Assembly: GCF_022605165.1 (NCBI RefSeq)
Contig: NC_063076.1
Location: 806,001 to 870,000, forward strand
Length of the DNA stretch: 64,000 nt
DNA from: Purpureocillium takamizusanense
Lineage: Eukaryota; Ascomycota; Sordariomycetes; Hypocreales; Ophiocordycipitaceae
Reading direction: 5' to 3'
Numbering within the stretch: position 1 is the first letter of the stretch; every line of letters begins with the position of its first letter. The position numbers were made by a program, and so were the translations under genes. The notes under the pieces are model-generated. The model was not told where the DNA came from. It ran no database searches and saw only the letters and a program-made list of their open reading frames with translations. Of the stretch, positions 12,078 through 24,393 are shown piece by piece.

Positions 12078-12248
12078 ATTGACCTGGCTTGTGCTTCAAG
12101 AGGGAGGGAGGGTATCCTGCGGTCGGGCGATGGACGCGGAGTGGAGGGAGTGGACGAAGAAAGTCTGGACTGCAGGGATGTTGCTGATGTGCTTAAACTG
12201 TCGCGGCTAAGTCTAGAAGTGTATGCAGTCTGATGTCCCATAGCCGGC

Positions 12249-12255
12249 TTATATA
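12249..12255 (-). promoter_or_regulatory. TATA box of the secreted cysteine-rich gene
   Basis: TATATAA read on the minus strand, 172 bp before the ATG at 12077 and in a short run TATATAAGCC. Position fits a core promoter with a moderately long 5' UTR. Confidence 0.45.
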
Positions 12256-13361
12256 CTCCATCAAGTACATGTACGCACAAGTCCTACTTCACATTTAGAC
12301 ATGTTGATTTTTTTCCCCCTTCGCTTTTCATTACGAAGCGTAAAGACGATGAGTCAAGGTCGGTATCTGTTGGCTGTTTCGAAACGAAGGGCAGGACATT
12401 GACTGGCCTTGTTGTATAGTGTGACGGTCTGCCTGGTGACATAGCTGACCCATGCACGATCCCATATTATGTACGAGTATTGGTACTGCACGAAGCACTT
12501 TGTAGTAGGGCCTTGGACAGCGTACCCGGTCCCACAAGATATGCTGTAGTCAAGGCCACGTAACATAGTGCATCTGACTCGGGCGTCGGGCGCTCGAGCT
12601 AGTACGAGGGGGCAGGCAAATGATTAGCACACATAATGATGGAAGTTTTCGAACCTCATGACACCAGCGGTCACCCGAGACCACCTCGTCGCGACCATGA
12701 GCCGCTGGGCTGACCGCACGGTTACAAATGATGAACGTCCATGTCTGTAGTGGTTGAAGTCGCGCGAAAGCGAATGCGAGACGCCCGCTACAATGGGGCC
12801 GCATGCGCCACCGATCCGGGGGGCCCGCCACGGACCAGATCGGGACGGAGTTGGTGGGCACCGGGTATGTATGGTATGATGGTACCGCGATGGGTGAGAT
12901 GCCATCGGGGTCAGCGGTCAGCCCTCCCCCCGAGGGCCATGCCGCATTGGGGAAGGGGTTTCGAGGGCGGCGCTGTGCTGAGGCGGAGTATCGAGGCTCG
13001 GACTCGCATTTAAATGATGGGAGACGTGCCGGGTGAGGCTAAGTAGTGACAGTGATTCTCCATGGAGGAAGAGGGTATAAGAGGAGGAGGAAAACGCTAA
13101 GAAGCTCATGGACAATCGAATCTATTATTCCACTTGCCTCCTTCAAGGTGACCTGCAACCTGGATTTTCTCCGAGTTGACTAAGAACAGTTGTCAACTTG
13201 GTCTGAGCCAAGTACGAAGTACAGTATACGAACATAGTAGTATACTTTGTACGCATTGAAACAAATCGCGTACTAATAACCTCCTGCACCTGGGCCCGCA
13301 TCGACTGCCTCACCCCACAAAGACACAAACGACAGACACCAGAAGTCAGTCTTACTACATA
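12256..13361. other. gene-free stretch
   Basis: No supported gene. The 9-mer TACGAAGTA occurs at 13213–13221 next to other GTAC-rich sequence (13200–13255). Short minus-strand frames at 12331–12566 look exon-like but have no credible first exon. Confidence 0.45.
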
Positions 13362-13850
13362 ATGTTGACTTTGCTCGCACTGGCCTATAAGGCAAACAAG
13401 GGCAATCGCGACAGGGACTACGTTGACGAACGGTCCGTCCCCGGCGCGGAGCGAGGCGTGGCTCACGGCGCACCCAACGACCATCACCACTACCCATCAC
13501 CGCGGCCATACCGCTCAACGTGCCATCAACGCAACGCGCAGCGACGTTCCGAGAGGCAGATGCGGCGGGAGGACCGGGTTGCGCGGTGGGTAGGGGGTCG
13601 AGCAGGCTGCTACGAAGGACCGAGTCAACCGCCTCCCCCTCCTGTCGTCGCGCAAAATCCATACTATGTGCAGCCACAGACACAACAGCAACAACAGCAA
13701 CAACAACAACAGATGTACCAGGCTCAGCCGTACATGCCAATGCGGGAGGCAAGTAGGGACATGGGCGTAGGGAACGATGGTGGCAACGGATGGCGGGGGG
13801 CGGACGCACCGCCGGCATATGAGGAGTTGGAGAGGCAGGAGAAGAGGTAG
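13362..13850 (+). CDS. hypothetical Q-rich protein with PPxY motif
   Basis: Open frame of 162 aa starting MLTLLALAYKANKG. It is basic in the middle, has PPPPP followed by NPYYVQPQ and a glutamine tract encoded at about 13680–13712 by CAA/CAG repeats, and ends APPAYEELERQEKR. PPAYEEL is a textbook PPxY ligand for WW domains of Nedd4/Rsp5-type ubiquitin ligases and their adaptors, suggesting a cytosolic adaptor-like peptide; that is inference from one motif. The central Arg-rich part is poorly coding-like, so an unrecognised intron is possible. No family recognised. Confidence 0.4.
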   Translation: MLTLLALAYKANKGNRDRDYVDERSVPGAERGVAHGAPNDHHHYPSPRPYRSTCHQRNAQRRSERQMRREDRVARWVGGRAGCYEGPSQPPPPPVVAQNPYYVQPQTQQQQQQQQQQMYQAQPYMPMREASRDMGVGNDGGNGWRGADAPPAYEELERQEKR

Positions 13851-14935
13851 CTCTTTGGAGGAGCACCAGAGAAATGGCTACATACCGTATTCTTGATGCG
13901 TCACGAATCGAATTTTCTGCTTCCTGGCCACGGAGTGCTGAGCGTCAAAGTTGGATTAGCTACTAGAAGTACGTTCCTGGCGCGTGCCAAAGGGGACTCA
14001 ACAGAGCAGATAGATGCCTGTAGGATAAGGTAGGGAGGGCAGTGCATGAACAAGGTACTTCGTATACTGTACCCAACGGCCCTGCGTCCGAACGTGCCTC
14101 TTGCATCACGCAATGCGAATGCCATGCAACTGTCCTGCCAATGGCCCCGGAGATATCATCTCCAGACAGGGCGCGCCTGGCCATTGACACGACAGCCGAT
14201 GCATTGTCTTCTCCTCCGGTTCCTGCAGCCGGTTGGGACGTAATAAGAGTCGGGACCGGGGTCGCACGTTTTGATGGATGCCCACCATTCCAGAGGACCT
14301 CCGCTCACCGGCGCCCTGTGTGTTCACTGTTGACCGCTTTTAACTCAAGGGCGTGGGACCCCGAGAGCGCAGAGGCCTGCCGCTTCCGGTCCGCTCCATG
14401 ACATGTTGCCCAGCATCCGGTACTTTGCACCAATTGGCACTGAACCAAGGCGGAGAAATCGCCTATGGGCGGGCTGTCATAGACAAACCCCAGCGAGTCA
14501 AGTCATGGTGAACCATCATACAGGTAGGCAGTAGCGAATGCACGGCGCTGCAATGGCAGGCAACAAAAAAAAGGATCAATCCATTAAATCTACGACGACC
14601 TCGCCGCTGACCTTGCAGCACATGCTGAATGGCGGCGGCCCCAGGCGGGTCCATCCCGCGGTGCTGGGGGCCTGTCATTATCCGGGCACTGATGGCTAAG
14701 TTATTTGCCAGGGCATGAGGGCAATGTGGGGGTAGGTACTTGATGCTCTATGGATCCCCCCACCGCGATCAAGTACGAAGTACCTCCGACCCTGCCCCGC
14801 CACCACCACCTACCCCGACCTCGCAAAATCGCAGCCATTATCAGTCACCGCCGCCGGTTCGGAGCTCCAACCAACTTTATTCCTCCAACTCTTCCGCAGC
14901 CCGCCTCACGTCCGCCAGCGCAGCCAAACACCAAA
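13851..14935. other. gene-free stretch, ILV1 promoter
   Basis: No supported gene. Two copies of TACGAAGTA (14056–14064 in reverse, 14774–14782) occur here, the second 154 bp before the threonine dehydratase ATG. The C/A-rich leader from 14785 to 14935 looks like its 5' UTR. Confidence 0.5.
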
Positions 14936-16749
14936 ATGCCGTCGCTCAACGGGGTCCCGACGGCGGATTTGGCGACCAGCGGCACCGACGAGGGCCTCAA
15001 TGGCTACTCACGCCCCGAGACGCCCACCGGCGGCATGGCCCTGACCGAGTACAGCATCAATCCGTCGCCGCCATCGGAGGAGAAGCGCAACCGCATCAAG
15101 GCCATCGTCCCCGCCGACTTTTTGCTCCCCAACGGCTATCCTGACGTGCGCGAAACCCATTCACGTTCCAAAATATGGCCTGTCACTGTTCTGACCACTG
15201 AAATCGTCCCTTCGTATAGTACCTGCGCATGATTGCGAGTGCCACCTCGCGCATCTACGAGGCCTGCCGTGTCACCCCCTTAACCCACGCCGCCAACCTC
15301 AGCAACCGTCTCGAGTGCAATGTCCTCCTCAAGCGCGAGGACACGCAGCCCGTCTTCAGCTTCAAGCTGCGCGGCGCCTACAACAAGATGGCCCACCTCG
15401 ACCCCTCGCAGAGCTGGAAGGGCGTCGTCTGCTGCTCTGCCGGTAACCACGCCCAGGGCGTCGCCTTTTCCGCTCGCAAGCTCAAGATCCCCGCCACCAT
15501 CATCATGCCCGAGGGCACCCCGAGTATCAAGCACACAAACGTCGCCCGCCTTGGCGGCCATGTCGTCCTGCACGGCGCCGACTTTGACGCCGCCAAGGAG
15601 GAGTGCGCCCGCCGCGAGAAACAGGACGGTCTCATAAACATCCCGCCCTTTGACGACCCCTACGTCATCGCCGGCCAGGGGACCATCGGCAATGAGCTCT
15701 TTGGCCAGGTAAACATGTCCAAGGTCGAGGCCATCTTCTGCTGCTGTGGCGGTGGTGGCCTCATCGCCGGTATCGGCCTCTATGTCAAGCGCATGGCGCC
15801 CCACGTCAAGATCATCGGCGTCGAGTCCCACGACGCGAATGCCCTGGCCCAGTCCCTAAAAAAGGGCGAGCGCGTGTTCTTAAAGGAAGTCGGCCTGTTC
15901 GCTGATGGCCAGGCCGTCAAGACCGTCGGCGAGGAGACATTCCGCATCGCCCAAGAGGTTGTGGACGAGGTCATCGAGGTTACAACGGATGAGATTTGCG
16001 CCGCCATCAAGGACATGTACGACGACACCCGGTCGGGCCTGGAGCCTGCCGGCGCCCTGTCCATTGCCGGTATGAAGAAGTACGTCGCGCAGCGGCCGTC
16101 GCACGATCCGAGCCGCACGCTCATCGCCGTCACCTCGGGCGCCAACATGAACTTTGATCGGCTGAGGTTCGTTGCTGAGCGCGCGACGTTGGGCGAGGGC
16201 AAGGAGGCCCTGTTGGCGGTGACCATCCCGGAGCGCCCGGGCGCCTTTGCGAAGCTCATCGACTGCATAATGCCCCATGCGGTAACCGAGTTCTCATACC
16301 GATATGCGACGGGGGAAGTCGCCAACATCATGATTGGCCTGTCTCTGACGGCGCCGGCGTCCCAGCGCAACGAGGAGCTCAAGACGCTCATCGAGCGCAT
16401 CCGGGGCGACGAAATGTATGTGACGGACCTGTCGGGCGACGAGCTTGCCAAGAGTCATGTCCGCTACCTGGTGGGCGGCCGGTCCGGCGTGGCCAACGAG
16501 CGGCTGTACATGTTCAGTTTCCCGGAGCGGCCAGGCGCGCTCGAGAGGTTCCTGACGACTCTGCGGCCCAAGTTCAACATTAGTCTCTTCCACTACCGCA
16601 ACTACGGCGGGGACGTGGCCAAGGTTCTCGCCGGCATCTCCTGCCCCGAGGACGAGGCGAAGGACCTTGACCGGTTCCTGCGCGAGGTTGGCTACCCATT
16701 TGAGGAGTGCACAGACTCGGATGTTTTCAAGACATTTTTGCGCGTTTGA
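14936..16749 (+). CDS. ILV1: threonine dehydratase (biosynthetic, isoleucine pathway)
   Basis: PLP enzyme that deaminates L-threonine to 2-oxobutanoate, the first step of isoleucine synthesis, normally in the mitochondrion. 579 aa in two exons (14936–15145, 15220–16749; intron 15146–15219 with an unusual GTGCGC donor and TATAG acceptor). The PLP lysine is in [10 protein letters not shown] (Lys near 119); the Gly-rich cofactor loop [11 protein letters not shown] and [11 protein letters not shown] follow. Two C-terminal ACT-like regulatory domains, each containing an ERPGA motif (about residues 395 and 490), indicate the isoleucine-inhibited biosynthetic form rather than the catabolic one. Start 14936 was chosen for its CACCAAAATG context; an in-frame ATG at 14750 would add an Arg/His-rich stretch that might be a targeting peptide. 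Confidence 0.95.
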
Positions 16750-19700
16750 GAGGAACGAACCCGTCACCGCGGCGTTTCGGTTGGTCAGGAGTTTCGGGAG
16801 CCGAAAAACATTGGTTTGAAACGGAGGGTCTACATGGTTAGATCGGAGACGTAGATGGCAACACAAGTGGCTGCTTGTCGCATATAGATTGGGTATATGA
16901 ATGAACGGTCGGGCGCCGTTAGCCCTGCGGAATTTCGGAGTACTATATGGAGACTCAGGAGACATGCGACGAGCGTGTATCAGGACGCTAAAAGTAAGAA
17001 TCATGTCATCACGGCACGCCGTACGGTTTTCAAGCGGCGATGCAGTAACTCAAAGCCCAATCTACTCACGATATTATGCAAGGTATCCCAGACCTCGGGA
17101 CAGCCATCTGTTGAAACGAAACCAAGCGGGTTCATTGCGAGCGAATTTGAGAGGCCAGGTGGCATCGTTCTCCAATCGAGGGGGGTGCCTCGGAGACTCA
17201 CGGCCCCGACCTCGCACCAGCCGGCGGCCTGAGACGACGGCCTGGCTGGGTCGCCCGGCGGCTCTGCCCGAGAGGGCGGATCATGACGGGGCGGGAGGCC
17301 CTGGCCTGCTATGTAACTACTTGGTACGTACAGTACCTGTAGTACCTACCTACGCCCTACGAGATCGTGCGAGTCTGCGGGGACACGCCCACCCACCTCC
17401 TTGGTGTTTCGGAGCTGCCGGCCGGCACCTCGGGAGGAGGAGGAGGAGGAGGATGGGCATGGGTGGCTCATCGAGACCCGAGCGTCTGTGGGCACGCGCG
17501 CCGCCGCCTGGGTGAGGTGAGGTGAGATCACGTACTTCGTACCTAGCGCAGAAAACGGGGGGAGGGGGGTCACAAGCTCGGAACTCGCCCCGGGGATGCT
17601 TGCTGATGTTTCTGTTCTCTCTCTGTGTATGTCTGTGCGATGGTCCGGGCTTGGCTTGTGCGGGCTTTCATGTACGTACCAACGTAGCGTACCACGTACT
17701 ACTTGGGCGAGCGAGCGAGCGAGCGGGAAGAAAAGGCGCCACTGTTGTCGGGTGCGCGGGCTCGTGTGAGCGTGCGAAACTGAGAATGAGGGTGGTTGTT
17801 TTCGTGATGGGTGGAAGTAGAGACCTCGCGGAGAGAATGAACGCGAGGCGATGATAGCGCGTCTACAAGGGTAGGTACCTGGTGAGTTGGATTTCCGTAT
17901 CTAGGCACGCGATTTGCGCTCTAAAGTTGCTCACGAGACCAGCCGTTAAGCTTTTCCCCCCCTTGCTACTGCCGCTAGTACTGTTCCTGACTTGAGCATA
18001 GATCAGGTCAGGGTTTGGGTAAAGTTGTTTCATCGTCCGGATGGGGGCGGCCGATGACATTGGCGGGTAATCATGCGAAGAACGTACGTGTTCGTAGAGG
18101 CCTTGATGTTCCTTGCGAGGCACGCTAATTGAGGCATTGACAGTACGCAGAGCAGTTGTTTGTACCTACTAAGCAACTTGGTACCAGAGTCCCTGTGCGG
18201 GCAGTCAAGTCTGTGATCCAGTACGACGACAGTGACATACAAATACGAAGTACATTGACGGAACCAGGTAGGCATTGAATCCCTTACTCACTTTTACGTG
18301 TGCGGCAGGAGCTCAGACTGTGTTCGAAGTATGTATGTGCCGTGGCCCCTCACGGACGGCGACATGGAGGGACTCGGGGGGTTTTCGATTTGCAAACAGC
18401 AACGTAAACCTTCCATCTCTGCCAGGCCTACTACATGCAGTCGCGAACTGCTCAAGCCACTGCTACCGCTCCGAGAACCGTGCGCGAGGCGGCGGCGGCG
18501 GCTGCAGGTCCACGGGATCACCCATGCATTGGCGTGGAGAATGCCTGCCTGTGTCTTGCGTTTGTCGGGTTCGGCTGTGGCGCTGGAAAAAAAAGAACTC
18601 AGACATGGTGACGAGACTGGGCAATCATTGTGCGGGAGGAGTGAGACTGTTTTTTTCCCCACCAGCGCCTTGGAGACTGTGATGGGGTGTGTGTGTGTGG
18701 TGCTTAGATGCTGTGTGAGTGCCGCACCGTGCGTTCCGTTCAATTTCCGAGAATCGCGGCTTCGCAGCCAAGAAATAGTTGGTCCGGTTTGAGTTGGAAA
18801 GACAAGTAGATATTGTATACATGTATGGCGGGTTTTGCTGCAAATGTAGCTGATCTATGCGGCTTGACGTCCTGAAGATGTTGTTGTAGTTGTTGTTGCC
18901 GTTGCTGTTGTTGCTGCCGCCGCTACCCTGGTTGTTGCCGCTGGTAGTTACTCCGGCTCGAACTCTGTGGCACGGCACATAGTAGGCTTGCACGGCACGG
19001 CAGTCGAGCGGCAGGTGTCAGGTGCGACCCTCCTTGATTAAGCTGGCGCGCGGCGGCACCATGGAATATCACCCGACGACGCCCACCCTCTCTCCGGCTC
19101 GTACTGCACGCACGCAGCTGTCCCCCTTTGTGATCGGAACCTCGGAAGCCCTGAGTGCGTTGTCGGCAAATCGGCGTCACGACAGATCTGAGAGGGAACT
19201 CGGCTCCTCGCCCGAGACCGCACTCGGCAGTTTTTGTCCTCGAGAAACGCGAGGGCGCGAGCTGCATCCCCCCCCGGGCAAAGGTCGCGGCCCATAGGAC
19301 AACTTGTTTTCCTCCTTGGATACTCGCGGCCATGTTGGCGTGCGACGGTGACGGAGTTCCCCCGGGCGTTGGACAAACCGACAACACCGAGACTTCCCGA
19401 GCGAAACGGCATCGAGGCGTGCCCGTGATGGCCTTGTCTCGTCTGGTGCGGTCGTTGGCTGGACGAAGCTGCCTATGCTGGGTTGGCGACGGATGTGTCG
19501 CTGCAAAACCTCAGGATATTTCTTTACTGGGCATTATCATGCCTCTGGCATGGACTGGACCCCATTGGCGTTCTGGCGGGTGTTCGGAAAGCATCGGGAG
19601 CCGTTTGGGCCACTATGCGGCTCTTGCCAAGGCCGCCCTGCTCAAGCTTTTAAGGCACAAACAGGTCGAAATCACGTATGGCGGACCCCTGCTATAGTTG

Positions 19701-20269
19701 AGGGAATGAACAAACATATGCTGTGCAAAATGCGGTGGATGTGGTGGTTCGTCAGAGCTGTAGCTCCGACGTGATGCTCAACGCCATGGCTACCGGCAAT
19801 GTTCCCCGCAAGCAACGCTGTAGAACATGAGAGGTGATGACGCATGCCCCCCTTTACGGAGCGTGGAGCCACGGAGATACCACCACCCACCGATGAAGCA
19901 GTCTTCATGCGGAGATACGCATGTAGAGATGTACACGACATCGGGGCCTCCCGTCATAGCCGGACAGCAGTTGCGGAGACTCTCAAGACATCTTGCTCAA
20001 TGTGATGGACAACATCAGCCTCGAGGACAGGCCAGTCGCGTCGGCTGCCGGACGGGACAATATGCCGCAATGGCATATGCTTGCATGTAACACCCGGCGG
20101 CGGTACGATGCTGTGTCTGGCCTCTCGGTGACCGACTCTTAGCACGGGTGTGGCGTCTTTCATGATGGCTTCGAGGGGCCTACGTGGACGGACGCTGATT
20201 CTCCGGGACAGTAGACTGCCGCGTCCCGACGGGTGAAAATAATATGGCCAAATCGCGCTACGGCGATGT
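16750..20269. other. long gene-poor stretch
   Basis: 3.5 kb without a supported gene. It holds GTAC/TACC-rich patches (17318–17355, 17675–17702), two TACGAAGTA copies (17533–17541 in reverse, 18244–18252), a GGA repeat at about 17433–17453, GAGC repeats near 17708–17722 and a GTT/GTTGCT trinucleotide patch at 18880–18915. Frames in it are low complexity. Confidence 0.45.
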
Positions 20270-20277
20270 GTATAAAA
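20270..20277 (+). promoter_or_regulatory. TATA box of the four-exon secreted protein gene
   Basis: TATAAAAG, 160 bp upstream of the ATG at 20430, in otherwise GC-balanced sequence. The best core-promoter match in the region. Confidence 0.55.
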
Positions 20278-20429
20278 GGGGAGGATATCCCGACCTGGTC
20301 GGACTTGAAGTCTCCTACAGGATAGTCAAGATACAGTCAACTCATTACTTCAAGCCCCTGCATCGCCTCCCAGCCTCGACGCGCTCCAAGCCGGCACACG
20401 CAGAAACTATCCATCATTCGCAAGCAAAC

Positions 20430-20977
20430 ATGCATTTCTCCAAGGTTCCGGCTCTCATCTTTGCCGCCGCGACGGCCCTTGCCCAATGGGAGAATTTCCC
20501 CGTTGTACGTGCCGGCGCAACACCAGAACCCTCCCCCGTTTCCGCTACACATTGGTCGGGACGATTGCTGAACAAAGCGCCTTTAGGCCCTTCTCCATGC
20601 CGGCCAGAACTGCACGACGAGGGAATGGGTCCCCGTCGAGAACAACACCTGCACCAGTGTCAAGGGCTACACGTATGGCTAACAGTGTTTTTTCTTTTTA
20701 TTCACCGTCCGCCCGGCTGTGCGGTGGGCTCACAACAAAACGCGTTATAGATCTATCAGCATCGATCTCCCGGGCAGTTGCGCCGTGTACAGGTTCGTCA
20801 ACGCCAAAAGAGATGTCCCGCATTGGGTGAGCAGACTGACTTACTATTCGATGCAGCGATATCGATTGCGCCGGTTCCAGCACCGAGGAAACCACTGTAC
20901 AGGGGTGCGTGGCCCTTAGCAAGTGGGGGAACCCTTCGTCTGTCAACTGCGTCGGCGTCTGGTCTTGGCCAGAATAG
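20430..20977 (+). CDS. small secreted cysteine-rich protein (four exons)
   Basis: 107-aa precursor reconstructed from four exons: 20430–20504, 20587–20672, 20751–20792 and 20857–20977. All three introns have GT…AG ends and all phases agree (0, 2, 2). Introns 1 and 3 show plausible branch sites (GCTGAAC, TGACTTAC). Residues 1–18 are a signal peptide ending at Ala-Gln. The mature part has six cysteines (NC, TC, SC, DC, GC, NC) and conserved-looking blocks such as TTREWVPVENNTC and SISIDLPGSCAVY, ending SVNCVGVWSWPE. Six cysteines could make three disulfides in a compact extracellular fold. I recognise the style (fungal secreted effector-like protein), not the family. A TATA box lies 160 bp upstream. 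Confidence 0.72.
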
Positions 20978-22490
20978 ACGGCAATGGTGGGAGAAGGGGG
21001 AAGGGGGGGGGGGCGGTGTCGTGGCGGGGACATTGAGCAACGATGAGGAACTCTCGGAGCCCGTTTGGCGGCTTGCATTGTTGCAGCATTCAACATGTTG
21101 GGGGGGAGGGTTGGTGAACTGATGTCGGCCACGACCACCACCCTGGTGACATATTATTCTTGAGGAGAGAGTCTGTCTATTGGACCGAAGCTATTCGTAC
21201 AGAGGACGTTTATCTTTGCATTCGTGACGACGGGCAGACACCCCGTCCGAGACCGCGCGGCCGTCGCCGTGATGTCGTTGGTCGTGCGTGTCTTGATCAA
21301 CTTGCTACTCACGTCTAGATGAGAGCCTACTACCAAGTTGCTTCGCTGTCCTTTGTGCGCACCTCCTCGTAAGGAATCAAGGTCCACGTGGGGGGAGGTT
21401 GGGGGTTTGGGACGAGAAACGAAACAAAGCTGACGCCAGACGATGGTGCAGCACAGGCGTCCCTGGTTTCCTTTTCTTGTTTTCTCTCTTCTGCCCACTG
21501 CAAGGGTAGACTGCTTTTTAGCTTTTTTCTCTCTCTCTTTATTTTATCAACTCGTACATACGCCTCGACCATTTGTCTGCATTGTTCCGCAGCCACCCAC
21601 GCACGCGCTTGTTCCGTAGCGTCTTCCACGCGAGCTTCCATGGGCACGGGAAGCAGGGAGTGCCTGGTCAGGCGGGACGCCGAGGCTAGCTAGTCTGACA
21701 CAGCGGGATCGATCCATGTCCCATGCCAGGCCATGCCGCCGGCTGTTCCCCCGTTGTCTGGGTGGCCCGCCCGTCGGGTTCCGGGGTACGAGATTTGATT
21801 CATCATGTTGATGGGGGGGAAGCCCACCCGCGGCCCGTGCGTGGCGGCCTTTTCCGCATCACCAGCAGCTCCTCATGATGCCGGCGGCGCACCAAGCTTC
21901 GTTCGACCTGCGTTTTATACTTGTGTGTGCCTGCTATCGGCGTGTGCTCCATGGATGGGTTCGTGGGGGCCCAGGCGGTATGTAGTTACTAACTACCAAG
22001 GCATGCCGATTCTCGCTGTGCCCCGTGCTGTGCTGTGCTGTGCTACTGTGCCGTGCCGCGCCGTGCCTGGGCGGCGCTCTCGCGGGCGGACGGGCACCAT
22101 GCAGCAGCCTCCCCTGGCGTTTCAACCGCACGCCTTGGACTCCCTGCTCCATCCCTCGGGGTTGGTGGCGAGGCCGGAGGACGGGGGCCGCGTACCACGC
22201 ACGTACAGTACGTAGTCGGTCGAACGTTCAGGGCTGCCTTTGCTGAGCGTCGCGCGTCGCAGCAGTCCGCGCCTGTCCAGTGAAGCGCAGGGGGTTCCGG
22301 ATGGAGTGGCACGGCACCGACATCGCTGTGATGTTGCGTCGTCGTGGTTTTGCGCACAACAGAAGCCTCTTATCCCCTACCTTAGAACGGTGCCGTGAAA
22401 AGGGTGGGAGACACGTCCCTTCGTTTCTGGTTGCCGTCACGGCACAACCTCTTCGCTGGCAAGCTAACCGGTAGAACACGCGCCGGCTTT
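20978..22490. other. gene-free stretch left of the retrotransposon
   Basis: No supported gene. Contains an 11-G run at 21003–21013 and TGCTG/CCGTG-type short repeats near 22020–22070. It is ordinary GC content and shows no sign of RIP, unlike the element immediately to the right. Confidence 0.5.
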
Positions 22491-22506
22491 AGGGTGGGCC
22501 ACCCCC
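22491..22506. repeat. target-site duplication, left copy
   Basis: AGGGTGGGCCACCCCC, identical to 28509–28524 across a 6.0-kb AT-rich element. A 16-bp direct repeat is a typical length for LINE integration. The core is nearly palindromic. Confidence 0.85.
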
Positions 22507-24393
22507 GACTCTCTCCTATATTCCCCCGGTCTTAGAAGCAACTATTAAGGATTTCGCTAACATACCCACAAAACCACTATTAACGCCGCTCAACACTAAG
22601 CACAGCTTTACGCTATAAGCGGCAATAGCGACTCGAATGGCTCTAGACATGCTAGAAGAGGCGCTATCGTTACCCCTTCGAACCGAACTAAGCTCTAGCT
22701 CGCTAGCCAATCTTTAAAGAGGCGCTAAGTAGGCCTAATTACGCCGTACGCTATAGAAAGACATTACGGACTTCCCGTCCCTCCGACTAAGTCTACGCCG
22801 CGATACTATTACTAGTAATAGTAATAGTAGCTATCTAGGAGCTATATAGAATGCCCCTAGCGCGCGCTAAGAGACGCCTATAGCGATATAGGCCAGTAAT
22901 AACGAAGACGACCTATCTCTAGAGCTAGGCAGTAAGCTAGGCGCCCGTTATAATAGGAGGCATAGTAGCTAAATTAATCCGTAAGTACTAAACCTATATA
23001 TAAGTAAAGCTTAACGTACTATAGGCCTTCGTATAAGCCTTCGATTAAATAGCTAAGAGCTTCGACTATAGCATTTAGCGCTATATAGTAGAGGATTTTT
23101 TAAATAGCTTCCTAAAGTATTAGGAAGTAATTCTCGCTAGGGACTATATTAGACCCCTTCGACTATAATACCTGCCTACCCTAATAAAATATAGTAGCCT
23201 TAATAGCTTAGTATATAATTAAAATAAAGGAAGCGCGCCGTAGACTTACGTATCGATAGCCTAATAGGGATTATAATAGACCCCTACTATAGCCCGAGCC
23301 GGACTTAAGACGACCTATTAGGCCCCCCCTATTAAGGAAGAAGCTAGGGTACTAATTAGACTTAATAAAGGCGCCTTAAGGTAAGTCTCGCCCTATACTA
23401 TTTAATAGTATTTAATAGAATAGTTAAGGCTAGCTATTAATAATATTATTGCCTATAACCCGACGAAGATAGGCTAAGTAATATAGACTAATAGCCTAAT
23501 AGCCTAGGATAAGATTATAGCCTATAAAATAAGCTAGGCTCTATAGATCGGAGCGATAGTAATAAAGAAGTACTAAAAATAGCATTTCTACGTAATACTA
23601 AGCGTCCTTAGGGTCCTCTAGGGCCTATAGGATAGCTAGCTATAAAAAGAGGCTATAATAAAGGAAATAAGAGTATAAATAGGCTAAGAGCTACTTTAGA
23701 TCTATACCTTAAGGCATAATGACCTAACGGCTAGTAATACTCTTACTATTATAATAATACTAATAAAGTAGATATAAAAGAGCTAGCGGCTCTTTAGCTA
23801 TAGTAAGGTAGCTAGACTTATTATAAAGCTATTAATACTTAAATAGTGCCTTAATTACTATGACTTCTATACTAGGACCTATTATACTAGATAGGCCCGC
23901 TATAGAAACTATAGTCGTTTTAATACCTATAACTTTACGAGCTATAGCCGGCCTAAGTAATATACTAACTACCTTACGCCTATACCTAGTAGCTATAAGT
24001 AATGCCTAGTACGCCCTATTAAGATTAATAGTAATTATATAGCCTAGACGAAAAGATAATAAGCTATTATTAAGTTAGCTAGAGTATAAGCCTTCTATAT
24101 AGCTAACTAGGAGCTCTAAATAGGGCGCCTAGTTTTAAGTAGCCTAGTAATCGAATTACCGACCTTACTTACGCTAATATAAGCATTAAAGCTCCTAAGG
24201 CTATTAATAACTATATCCTCGCCGACTAAGAGATATAGGACCTTAAGTAGACTTATTTAGTATACTAATAAATAATTATACGTAATATTAAGGCTATAAT
24301 AGATATAATACCCTACGGGTATTCTAAACTAACGTTAGTAACTATAGCCCTAGCTATAATATAGTATTAGCTCTCGCTAACGAAGGTAAATTT

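Noticed and set aside
12354..12566. Exon-like minus-strand frame preceded by a CTTGAC…TACAG acceptor
   Set aside because: No upstream exon with a start codon or signal peptide could be joined to it.
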